DNA of 64,000 bases from Thermasporomyces sp040195635. Lineage in GTDB: Bacteria; Actinomycetota; Actinomycetes; Propionibacteriales; Actinopolymorphaceae. The stretch is taken from the NCBI RefSeq assembly GCF_040195635.1, contig NZ_JBEFTX010000003.1, positions 372,001 to 436,000 on the forward strand, written 5' to 3'. Shown here piece by piece: positions 8,068 to 15,027 of the stretch. Every line of letters begins with the position of its first letter. Position 1 is the first letter of the stretch. A model generated the notes under the pieces. It ran no database searches, was not told where the DNA came from, and saw only the letters and a program-made list of their open reading frames with translations. The translations under genes were made by a program, and so were the position numbers.

Positions 8068-9702
8068 ATGGCCCCCGCCACCTCGGCCCAGTCCACGCCT
8101 GCCCAGTCCACGTCTGCGCAGTCCACGTCTGCGCAGTCCACGTCTGCGCAGTCCACGTCTGCGCAGTCCACGTCTGCGCAGTCCACGTCTGCCCAGTCCA
8201 CGTCTCCCACCCGTGCGACGACCCTCGTCACCGGAGTGACCGGCTACGTGGGCGGACGACTCGTGACGGAGCTGGTGGACCGAGGCACGCAGGTGCGCGT
8301 CCTCACCAGGTCCACCGACCGGATCCGCGAACGCCCATGGTTCGGCGACGTCGAAATCATCGAGGGTGACGCCAACGACCCCGACACTCTGGCCCGCGCC
8401 CTCACCGGTGTCGACACCGCGTACTACCTCATCCATGCGATGGGGAAGGGACGCCGGTTCGTACGACAGGACCGCAGGACGGCGACCCGCTTCGCCCGCG
8501 CGGCCGAGCAGGCGCACGTCGGGCGGATCGTGTACCTGGGCGGGATCATTCCCACGGGAGCGGCGAAGCTGTCCCCGCATCTGCGTTCGCGGGAGGAGGT
8601 CGGGCAGATCTTCCTCGAGTCCGGCGTGCCGACGGTTGCCCTTCGGGCCGCGGTGATCATCGGCTCGGGTTCGACGTCGTTCGAGATGCTGCGGTACCTC
8701 ACCGAACGCCTGCCCGTCATGACCACGCCTCGGTGGGTACGCAGCCGGATCCAGCCGATCGCGATCCGAGACGTGTTGTGGTACCTCGCGGAGTGTTCCC
8801 GGCTGCCGCCCGAGACCAACCGAACGTTCGACATCGGCGGTCCGGAAATCCTCACGTACGAAGAGATGATGGCCAGATTCGCGGCGATCGAGGGCCTTCG
8901 GCGTCGGTGGATCGTGCCGCTGCCGGTGCTGTCGCCGAAGTTGTCGAGCTACTGGGTCGGGTTGGTGACGCCCGTACCGAAAGGGATCGCGAAACCGCTG
9001 GTCGCGTCACTGCGGTACGAGGTGGTCTGTCACGACGACGACATCGCCGATCACCTCGGCGAACCACCGGGCGGCCGCCTCGGCTTCGACGCGGCCGCAT
9101 CCCTTGCCCTGGAACGGACTCGCGGGCTCGCGGTGGCACTCGGATGGTCGTCAGCCGCGGACGCGGCCGTCGCCACACCGAGCGATCCACTCCCGACCGA
9201 CCCGGCGTGGTCCGGTGGCAGTCTCTACGTCGAGCAGCACAGCCGGCCGGTCAAGGCGTCCCGGGATGTGCTGTGGTCGACCATCGAGGGAATGGGCGGC
9301 GACCGTGGTTGGCACCACACGACGGTCGCGTGGCAACTGCGTGGCCTCGTGGACCGGCTGGTCGGTGGAACCGGCGCGCGTCGCGGCCGACGGGACCCAG
9401 ATCGGCTGCGGGTGGGTGATCCGGTGGACTGGTGGCGGGTCGAGGTTCGCGAGCCGGATCGGCTGTTGCGGTTGCATGCCGAGATGCGCCTGCCCGGCAA
9501 CGCCTGGCTGGAACTGCAGATCGACGACGACGGAACCTCACGGCGCCTGGTGGAGCGGTCGGTCTTCGTCCCGCGCGGCTTGGCCGGGCACGCGTACTGG
9601 TGGCTCCTCAAGCCGTTCCACGGACTCGTCTACGAGACCATGTTGCGCGATGTCGTGCGTACGGCCGAGTCTGCGGGCGCGGCTAGCCCGGCTGGTCGGT
9701 GA
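8068..9702 (+). CDS. NAD(P)-binding SDR protein with DUF2867-like C-terminus
   Basis: A 544-residue protein. After a repetitive tail it has an atypical short-chain dehydrogenase/NmrA-like domain with the nucleotide motif TGVTGYVGG near residues 55-63 and IVYLGGIIP further on. From about 380 a second domain resembles DUF2867 (DVLWSTIEGMGG through GLAGHAYWWLLKPFH). This two-domain form is widespread in actinomycetes; the substrate is unknown. Residues 7-46 are eight AQSTS-type pentapeptides from a 15-bp DNA repeat. It starts 16 bp after prk on the same strand, so co-transcription is likely. Its 3' end overlaps cbbX by 20 bp. Confidence 0.82.
   Translation: MAPATSAQSTPAQSTSAQSTSAQSTSAQSTSAQSTSAQSTSAQSTSPTRATTLVTGVTGYVGGRLVTELVDRGTQVRVLTRSTDRIRERPWFGDVEIIEGDANDPDTLARALTGVDTAYYLIHAMGKGRRFVRQDRRTATRFARAAEQAHVGRIVYLGGIIPTGAAKLSPHLRSREEVGQIFLESGVPTVALRAAVIIGSGSTSFEMLRYLTERLPVMTTPRWVRSRIQPIAIRDVLWYLAECSRLPPETNRTFDIGGPEILTYEEMMARFAAIEGLRRRWIVPLPVLSPKLSSYWVGLVTPVPKGIAKPLVASLRYEVVCHDDDIADHLGEPPGGRLGFDAAASLALERTRGLAVALGWSSAADAAVATPSDPLPTDPAWSGGSLYVEQHSRPVKASRDVLWSTIEGMGGDRGWHHTTVAWQLRGLVDRLVGGTGARRGRRDPDRLRVGDPVDWWRVEVREPDRLLRLHAEMRLPGNAWLELQIDDDGTSRRLVERSVFVPRGLAGHAYWWLLKPFHGLVYETMLRDVVRTAESAGAASPAGR
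8086..8205 (+). repeat. 15-bp tandem repeat, eight copies
   Basis: Eight contiguous copies of a 15-base unit (gcccagtccacgtct and close variants) encode repeated AQSTS at the N-terminus of the SDR protein. The near identity of the copies implies recent expansion. It lacks spacers, so it is not a CRISPR array. Confidence 0.95.
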
Positions 9703-10684
9703 AGACGCGGCTGGCGAGGAAGTCGTCGGGTTCGAACCGCATCAGATCGTCCTTGTGGTACGTACGTCCGGTCGCGGCGACGAGTCGGTTGGCCTGCCGG
9801 AGCCGGGCGCGTTCGAGGGCGTTGCGGACGCTGCGGGCGTTCGCGAAACGGGGCTGGCGCATCCGGCGCTGGAGGTAGTCGCGGAAGACCGCCTCGGCGG
9901 CGTCGGAGAGCCGGTAGTGCTCCTTCGCCAACATGAGCTGCGCGATGGCCACCAGCTCGTCGAGGTCGTAGTCGGCGAAGTCGAGGTGATGGGCGATCCG
10001 CGAGCTCATACCGGGGTTGGAGCCGAAGAACGAATCCATCCGGTCCTTGTAGCCGGCGAGGATCACCACGAGATCATCGCGATGGGACTCCATGACCTGC
10101 AGGAGGATCTCGATCGCCTCCTGGCCGTAGTCGCGTTCGTTCTCGGCGCGGTACAGGTAGTAGGCCTCGTCGATGAACAGCACGCCGCCCATGGCGCGTT
10201 TGATGACCTCCTTGGTCTTGGGCGCCGTGTGACCGACGTACTGACCGACGAGATCGTCGCGGGTGACGGCGACGAGGTGGCCGCGTTGGATGCTGCCGAG
10301 CCGGTGCAGGAGTTCGGCCATCCGGAGGGCGACCGTGGTCTTCCCGGTGCCCGGACTGCCTGTGAACGACATGTGCAGACTGGGCTGCGACGCGCTCAGG
10401 TCGAAACGCTGGCGGACCCGGTCGACCAGCAGCAGCGCGGCGATCTCGCGGATTCGGGTCTTCACCGGCGCCAGGCCGACAAGCTCCTGGTCGAGGGTGT
10501 CGAGGATCTCGTCGATGCCCGAGGCCTGACGTTCGGCGGCGAGGTCCACCTTCGCGTCGGCGGGAAGTCGCGGCGGCGAACTCGCCTCCGGGTCGTCTGC
10601 GGCGCCGGGCCTTCGCGGCGCACCCGACCTGCCGCCGGTCGGCATGCCGAAGCTGGGGCGCTCCTGCGCGTCGCCGGCGGTCAT
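9683..10684 (-). CDS. cbbX: CbbX, red-type RuBisCO activase (AAA+ ATPase)
   Basis: A 333-residue AAA+ protein expected to remodel inhibited red-type RuBisCO by pulling the C-terminus of the large subunit. It has Walker A GSPGTGKTT, Walker B VLFIDEAYYL and the pore-loop-like segment GQYVGHTAPKT, features of the CbbX/CfxQ family. It carries about 50 extra low-complexity residues at the N-terminus. The ATG overlaps the rbcS stop by one base (TGATG), so it is the third gene of the rbcL-rbcS-cbbX operon. The 3' end overlaps the convergent SDR gene by 20 bp. Confidence 0.93.
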   Translation of the reverse strand: MTAGDAQERPSFGMPTGGRSGAPRRPGAADDPEASSPPRLPADAKVDLAAERQASGIDEILDTLDQELVGLAPVKTRIREIAALLLVDRVRQRFDLSASQPSLHMSFTGSPGTGKTTVALRMAELLHRLGSIQRGHLVAVTRDDLVGQYVGHTAPKTKEVIKRAMGGVLFIDEAYYLYRAENERDYGQEAIEILLQVMESHRDDLVVILAGYKDRMDSFFGSNPGMSSRIAHHLDFADYDLDELVAIAQLMLAKEHYRLSDAAEAVFRDYLQRRMRQPRFANARSVRNALERARLRQANRLVAATGRTYHKDDLMRFEPDDFLASRVFTDQPG

Positions 10685-11169
10685 CAGCCGGGAGCCGCGG
10701 GCGGGTGCCCGTCGTGACCGTCGTGACCGTCGTGACCGTTTCCTGTCGTGGAGACGTAGCGGTCGCCGGGAGGACGGTCTGCCGCGTACGGATGAAGGGT
10801 GTAACGGATCCTGCGGTCAACAGTCTCTTGACGCTCGACCCGGAAGCCTGGTTCGTGACTGGGGCGGTTGACGATGAACGACAGCGCGGTGGTCTGCCGG
10901 TGCGGCCGGGAGTCGTAGGCGTTGACCCGGATGTAGCGCTGAGGGTAGGCCTTGCGACAGGCGTTGACCTCATACAGCACGCCGGCCGCGTCGTTCAGGT
11001 CGAACATCGGCAGGCCCCACATGTCCCAGTAGTTGTTGCGGGGGTGCGGATCGTCGGTGAACTCCACCGAGAGCGCCCAGTCATGGTCGAGTGCGTACTG
11101 GATCTGCTTGGAGATCTCCTCGTCGGTGAGGTCGGGCAGATAGGAGAACGTGCCTTGGGTGATCCGCAT
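10684..11169 (-). CDS. rbcS: RuBisCO small subunit, red type
   Basis: A 161-residue small subunit of form I RuBisCO. MRITQGTFSYLPDLTDEEI is the usual start of red-type proteins, followed by NNYWDMWGLPMFDLNDAAGV and VNACRKAYPQRYIRVNAYDS. Red-type small subunits end in a beta-hairpin extension; here it is followed by an extra tail containing HDGHDGHDGH from a 9-bp DNA repeat. The ATG at 11169 is preferred on homology. A GTG at 11187 overlapping the rbcL stop would add six residues. It lies between rbcL and cbbX. Confidence 0.93.
   Translation of the reverse strand: MRITQGTFSYLPDLTDEEISKQIQYALDHDWALSVEFTDDPHPRNNYWDMWGLPMFDLNDAAGVLYEVNACRKAYPQRYIRVNAYDSRPHRQTTALSFIVNRPSHEPGFRVERQETVDRRIRYTLHPYAADRPPGDRYVSTTGNGHDGHDGHDGHPPAAPG
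10711..10737 (-). repeat. 9-bp tandem repeat in the 3' end of rbcS
   Basis: Three perfect copies of gtcgtgacc on the plus strand encode the His-Asp-Gly triplets in the C-terminal tail of RbcS. The unit keeps the frame. Confidence 0.9.
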
Positions 11170-11183
11170 GGACTGGCCTTCCC

Positions 11184-12629
11184 TCACACCGACGTGGGCG
11201 TCTCGACGACATCGGGCGTGTCGGTCGACTCGTAGGTGAAGCTGATGTCGCCCCAGGTCGTCAACGCGACGTCGAGCTCATGGCTGCGCTTCGCGGCGTC
11301 CCGCAGGATGTCCTCGCCTTCGGCGAGATAGTCGCGGCCTTCGTTACGGGCCTTGATCATCGCCTCGAGGGCGACGCGGTTGGCGGCGGCGCCGGCCGCG
11401 ATGCCCATCGGGTGGCCGATCGTGCCACCACCGAACTGGAGTACGACGTCCTCGCCGAGGTGGTGCAACAGTTGGTGCATCTGGCCGGCATGGATGCCGC
11501 CCGACGCGACCGGCATGACGCCGGGCATCGAGGCCCAGTCCTGTTCGAAATAGAGGCCTTTGACCGGATCGGGCTCGACGTGGTTGAGCCGCAACGTGTC
11601 GTAGAACCCCGCGACGGAGTTCGGGTCGCCCTCCAGCTTGCCGACGACCGTACCGGCGTGGATGTGGTCGACACCGGCCAAGCGCATCCACTTGGCGATG
11701 ACGCGGAAGCTCACCCCATGCGTCTTCTGCCGCGTGTAGGTCGAGTGGCCCGCCCGGTGCAGGTGGAGGATCATGCCGTTGCGGCGGGCCCACTTCGCCA
11801 TCGACTGGATCGCGGTGTAGCCGATGGTGAGGTCGATCATCACGATGACGCTGCCGAGCTCCTTGGCGAACTCGGCGCGTTCGTACATGTCCTCCATGGT
11901 CGCGGCCGTGACGTTGAGATAGTGACCCTTGATCTCCCCGGTCTCGGCCTGCGCGCGGTTGACCGCCTCCATGCAGAACAGGTAGCGGTCCCGCCACCGC
12001 ATGAACGGCTGGGAGTTGATGTTCTCGTCGTCCTTGGTGAAGTCCAGCCCACCGCGCAGCGCCTCGAAGACCACCCGGCCGTAGTTGCGGGCCGAAAGCC
12101 CCAGCTTCGGCTTGACCGTGGCGCCGAGGAGCGGGCGTCCGTACTTGTTGAGGTACTCGCGTTCCATGACAATGCCGTGGGCGGGCCCCTGGAACGTCTT
12201 TGTGTAATGCGGCGGAATGCGCATGTCCTCCAGCCGCAACGCCTTCAGGGCCTTGAAACCGAAGACGTTGCCGATGATCGAGGACGTGAGGTTCGCGATC
12301 GAACCCTCCTCGAAGAGGTCGAGATCATAGGCCACGTAGGCGATGTACTCGCCCTCCTTGCCCGGGACCGGCTCGACCTTGTAACACTTGGCCTGGTAGC
12401 GGTCGTACGCCGTGAGCCGGTCGGTCCAGACCACAGTCCACGTCGCTGTCGACGACTCGCCGGCGACCGCCGCGCCGGCCTCCTCGGGCGGGACGCCAGG
12501 CTGGGGACAGATGCGGAACGCCGCCAGGATGTCGGACGGTTCCGGCACGTAATCGGGTTGCCAGTAACCCATTTCGGCGTACGGAATCACTCCGGCGCCC
12601 CAGCGCTGCATGGTGTCGTCCGACGTCAT
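11184..12629 (-). CDS. rbcL: RuBisCO large subunit, form I red type
   Basis: A 481-residue large subunit that carboxylates ribulose 1,5-bisphosphate. All catalytic features are present: TVKPKLGLS near 171-179, GGLDFTKDDEN with the carbamylated lysine near 199 and metal ligands at 201-202, HRAGH near 291, and loop 6 GTVVGKLEG with lysine near 331. Thus it is an active RuBisCO and not a RuBisCO-like protein. The CbbX partner and red-type small subunit support form IC/ID. GAGGAGC before the ATG at 12629 sets the start. An upstream short frame overlaps that start codon. Confidence 0.96.
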   Translation of the reverse strand: MTSDDTMQRWGAGVIPYAEMGYWQPDYVPEPSDILAAFRICPQPGVPPEEAGAAVAGESSTATWTVVWTDRLTAYDRYQAKCYKVEPVPGKEGEYIAYVAYDLDLFEEGSIANLTSSIIGNVFGFKALKALRLEDMRIPPHYTKTFQGPAHGIVMEREYLNKYGRPLLGATVKPKLGLSARNYGRVVFEALRGGLDFTKDDENINSQPFMRWRDRYLFCMEAVNRAQAETGEIKGHYLNVTAATMEDMYERAEFAKELGSVIVMIDLTIGYTAIQSMAKWARRNGMILHLHRAGHSTYTRQKTHGVSFRVIAKWMRLAGVDHIHAGTVVGKLEGDPNSVAGFYDTLRLNHVEPDPVKGLYFEQDWASMPGVMPVASGGIHAGQMHQLLHHLGEDVVLQFGGGTIGHPMGIAAGAAANRVALEAMIKARNEGRDYLAEGEDILRDAAKRSHELDVALTTWGDISFTYESTDTPDVVETPTSV

Positions 12630-12727
12630 AGGTGCTCCTCGAAGACGTGGGGCGTGCTCATGCATGCGTACCCGGACAGTCGATCAACTATGCGCCAGAA
12701 GTAGTCGACGTGATTGTCGTCGATCAC
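12626..12727 (-). CDS. Candidate small ORF overlapping the rbcL start
   Basis: A reading frame ends with TGA inside the sequence ATGA that starts rbcL. From the GTG at 12727 it encodes 33 residues (MIDDNHVDYFWRIVDRLSGY and 13 more). The same frame stays open back to 12823 and reads DGPNQLRLLEIVDTLVRV before the GTG, a helix-like stretch with about 83% G or C at third positions, but no ATG, GTG or TTG is found there. It is either a short leader peptide coupled to rbcL or the tail of a decayed gene. I do not recognise the sequence. Confidence 0.4.
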   Translation of the reverse strand: MIDDNHVDYFWRIVDRLSGYACMSTPHVFEEHL

Positions 12728-12826
12728 GCGGACAAGGGTGTCGACGATTTCGAGCAGTCGAAGCTGGTTGGGCCCGTCGCCGTCGACGTCACCGAAGTCG
12801 CGCTCGTCCCGGGCGTTGGTGCGTCA

Positions 12827-12890
12827 GACGCTATGGGTGTCTGACGCTGCGGGTGTCGGACGCTGCGGGTGTCGGACGCTGCGGGGTGTC
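12827..12890. repeat. 16-bp tandem repeat upstream of the rbcL operon
   Basis: About four head-to-tail copies of a 16-base unit (gacgctgcgggtgtcg and variants) lie between the rbcL upstream region and the end of the DUF559 remnant. The unit would shift any reading frame passing through it. No protein function is assigned. Confidence 0.85.
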
Positions 12891-13659
12891 AGGCGCTGAG
12901 TGTGTCGAACCATGGTGGGAAGTGCTGCTCCCAGCGCGGGTCGAGTGTGGCCGGAAGTTGTGGATGGCCCCGAGCCGCGAGGCTGTCGTGGATGCGGTGG
13001 AGCGTGTGCAACGGCGTCCGGAAGACATCCTCGGCGGTGAGGACGATGACGTGCCAGCCCATCTCGCGAAGCAGGTCGCGCGTGCTGATGTCCTGTCGCC
13101 ACTTGCGCCGGCGCCGGTAGTGGAGCTCTCCGTCGTACTCGATCGCGATCCGCTGTGCGCGGTACAGCAGATCGGCCGTGGCGACCCACTGGCCGTACTC
13201 ATCGAGGATCTCGCCGCCCGGTTGGGGACAGGGCAGCGCGGCGAGCACGACCAGCAGGCGTACGCGGGTCTCCATCGGCGAGTCGACCCGCGGGCGCACG
13301 AGAGCCGCCGACTTCCTCGCGAGCACCACCCCACGGCTGCCGACGACCGCGGAGGCAGCCTCACGGAGGCGCTCGGTCGTCGTGAAGTGTCGCCGCACCA
13401 TCGCGTCGCCGAGAACCGTCAGATCGACAAGGGAAAGCTTGCCCGCGAGGTCGAGGAAGGTCCGCGCCGGTGTCGTCACCGCGAACCCCGCAAACGACCG
13501 CGCGGTGACCGACAGGGACCGATGCGTGACGATGCCAGGGACTCGCCGCCGCTGCAGCTCCTGGGGGAGGGTCACATGGATCGCCGGCTCGTCCGGGACC
13601 GGTAGGTCGCCTAGTTGTGCGGCGGTGTGGTGACTGAAGACAGCCGCGTCAGGGAGCGA
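12889..13659 (-). pseudogene. 5'-truncated DUF559 endonuclease-like gene
   Basis: The sequence encodes the middle and C-terminal parts of a DUF559 protein: SLPDAAVFSHHTAAQLGDLP, VTTPARTFLDLA, then SALVRPRVDSPMETRVRL-like residues and the nuclease-like core RIAIEYDGELHYR with DLLREMGWHVIVLTAEDV. Family members usually begin with a winged-helix region of about 60 residues, and this is absent. The homologous frame is open upstream of 13575 but has no normal start codon. A GTG at 13575 gives a shorter 228-residue frame. Loss of the 5' end coincides with a long palindrome at 13705-13775. Confidence 0.65.
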
Positions 13660-13704
13660 CCACCGACAACCCCCGGACCGGCGGCCAACCGTCCGAATCG
13701 GCGG

Positions 13705-13775
13705 TTCATGATCAAGAGGCGGAAACCTGGCAATTTCGGGCCGGTTTTCCCCGTTTCCTGCCTCTTGATCATGAA
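13705..13775. repeat. Long imperfect palindrome
   Basis: Arms of 22-23 bp, beginning ttcatgatcaagaggc on the left and ending gcctcttgatcatgaa on the right, flank a 26-bp core. The pairing differs by one inserted base. It lies between the truncated DUF559 gene and the enolase-superfamily gene. It could be a MITE- or REP-like element or a transcription terminator. No second copy is seen in the window. Confidence 0.85.
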
Positions 13776-13839
13776 CGTGGGTCGGCCGCGGGCCCTGCGA
13801 CGCCGGCTGCGGGCCCTGCCACGTCGCCTGACGAACCGG

Positions 13840-15024
13840 CTACAACTCCGGCGTCTGGTAAAGCGTCCTGCCGCCGACGCGGATCTCGGCCTCGACGAGG
13901 TACTGGCGTACGGCATCGGGCTGCACGCTCACCCCGAGTCCCGGCGCTGCCGGCACGACGATCTCGCCGTTCGCATCGGGGAGCAGGTGATCGGCCGTCA
14001 GAGCCATCGCCAACGCGGACGCCTCCACCGGGTACTCACACAACGACGCGTCCCTCACCCCCGCGAAGGGTTGCAGCGAGGCCGACAGTGCCAGGTGCGA
14101 CGTGAAGGTGTGGTTGACGAACTGCACCCCTCGTTCGGCGGCGTACGCAGCCACCCGCGCGGCCGGCCCGATCCCGCCGATCCGGCCGGTGTCGACCTGG
14201 ACGTACCCGATCCCCGCATGGTCGACCAGATGAATCGCCTGGTGCGGGTCATGGGCACCTTCGCCAGCGGCGAGCGGCACCCCCGGCCTCATCGCCGCCA
14301 GTTGGCGGTACGCACCGAACGCACCGGAGACGAACGGCTCCTCAAGCCAGCCGACCCGCGCGTCCGCGAGTGCGGGGAGTCGCAGCGCCGCCGCGTCGAC
14401 GTCCTCGCCGAACACCGTGCCCGCGTCGACGAGCAGGCTCCGATCGGGTCCCAGGCCGTCTCGGGCAGCGTGGATGTGGGCGGCGTCATCCTCGACCGAC
14501 CCGCGACCGTATGTCCCCCATCCGAACTTCGCGGCCCGGAATCCCTGCCCAGCAACGGAAAGTGCCTTCGCGTGCGTCTCCTCGGGGGTGTCCCCGAACA
14601 ACGCCGAGGCGTACGCACGTTTCGGCAACGCCCGCCCGGCACCAAGCAACTCGTATACCGGAGCGGCGAGCCGCCGACCGAGCAGGTCCCACATCGCGAT
14701 CTCGATACCCGACAGCGTGTGGTCGGCCTGCAGCAGGTCGAGGCTGTTGGCCTTGACCAGCTGGGAGATACGAGAAATGTCGGCCACGTCGCGCAGTGGC
14801 TGCCCCAGCACCGAGGCAAGGACAGGTTGACAGGCGCTGTGCGACATGGGCGCGACCAGCCCAGCGATCGAGACCAGTGGCGACGCCTCGCACTCGCCCC
14901 AACCGGTGTGGTCGCCGGCGCGCACGCGGACCAGCAGCATGTCCTGGCTACCGTCGCCGATCGCGCGGATCTCCGGCATGGCGAGATAGAAGAAGTCGAC
15001 CGACTCGATCGTCGGCGTACCCAC
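13840..15024 (-). CDS. Enolase-superfamily enzyme (mandelate racemase/MLE group)
   Basis: A 394-residue enzyme with the N-terminal capping domain and a C-terminal barrel. Visible catalytic elements are the lysine in GFRAAKFGWG, the metal ligands in LLVDAG, WLEEP and AGEG, and a histidine in NHTFTSHLAL. These enzymes abstract a proton next to a carboxylate and are often acid-sugar dehydratases, racemases or cycloisomerases. The substrate cannot be assigned. The GTG start lies three bases after the stop of the GH36 gene, so a role with galactose-derived acids is plausible. Confidence 0.85.
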   Translation of the reverse strand: MGTPTIESVDFFYLAMPEIRAIGDGSQDMLLVRVRAGDHTGWGECEASPLVSIAGLVAPMSHSACQPVLASVLGQPLRDVADISRISQLVKANSLDLLQADHTLSGIEIAMWDLLGRRLAAPVYELLGAGRALPKRAYASALFGDTPEETHAKALSVAGQGFRAAKFGWGTYGRGSVEDDAAHIHAARDGLGPDRSLLVDAGTVFGEDVDAAALRLPALADARVGWLEEPFVSGAFGAYRQLAAMRPGVPLAAGEGAHDPHQAIHLVDHAGIGYVQVDTGRIGGIGPAARVAAYAAERGVQFVNHTFTSHLALSASLQPFAGVRDASLCEYPVEASALAMALTADHLLPDANGEIVVPAAPGLGVSVQPDAVRQYLVEAEIRVGGRTLYQTPEL

Positions 15025-15027
15025 CGC

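Noticed and set aside
8086..8205. Possible CRISPR array
   Set aside because: Repeats are contiguous 15-bp units without spacers, and no cas genes are present.
11184..12629. RuBisCO-like protein (form IV)
   Set aside because: All active-site residues, including the carbamylated lysine, metal ligands and loop 6 lysine, are present, and rbcS and cbbX follow.
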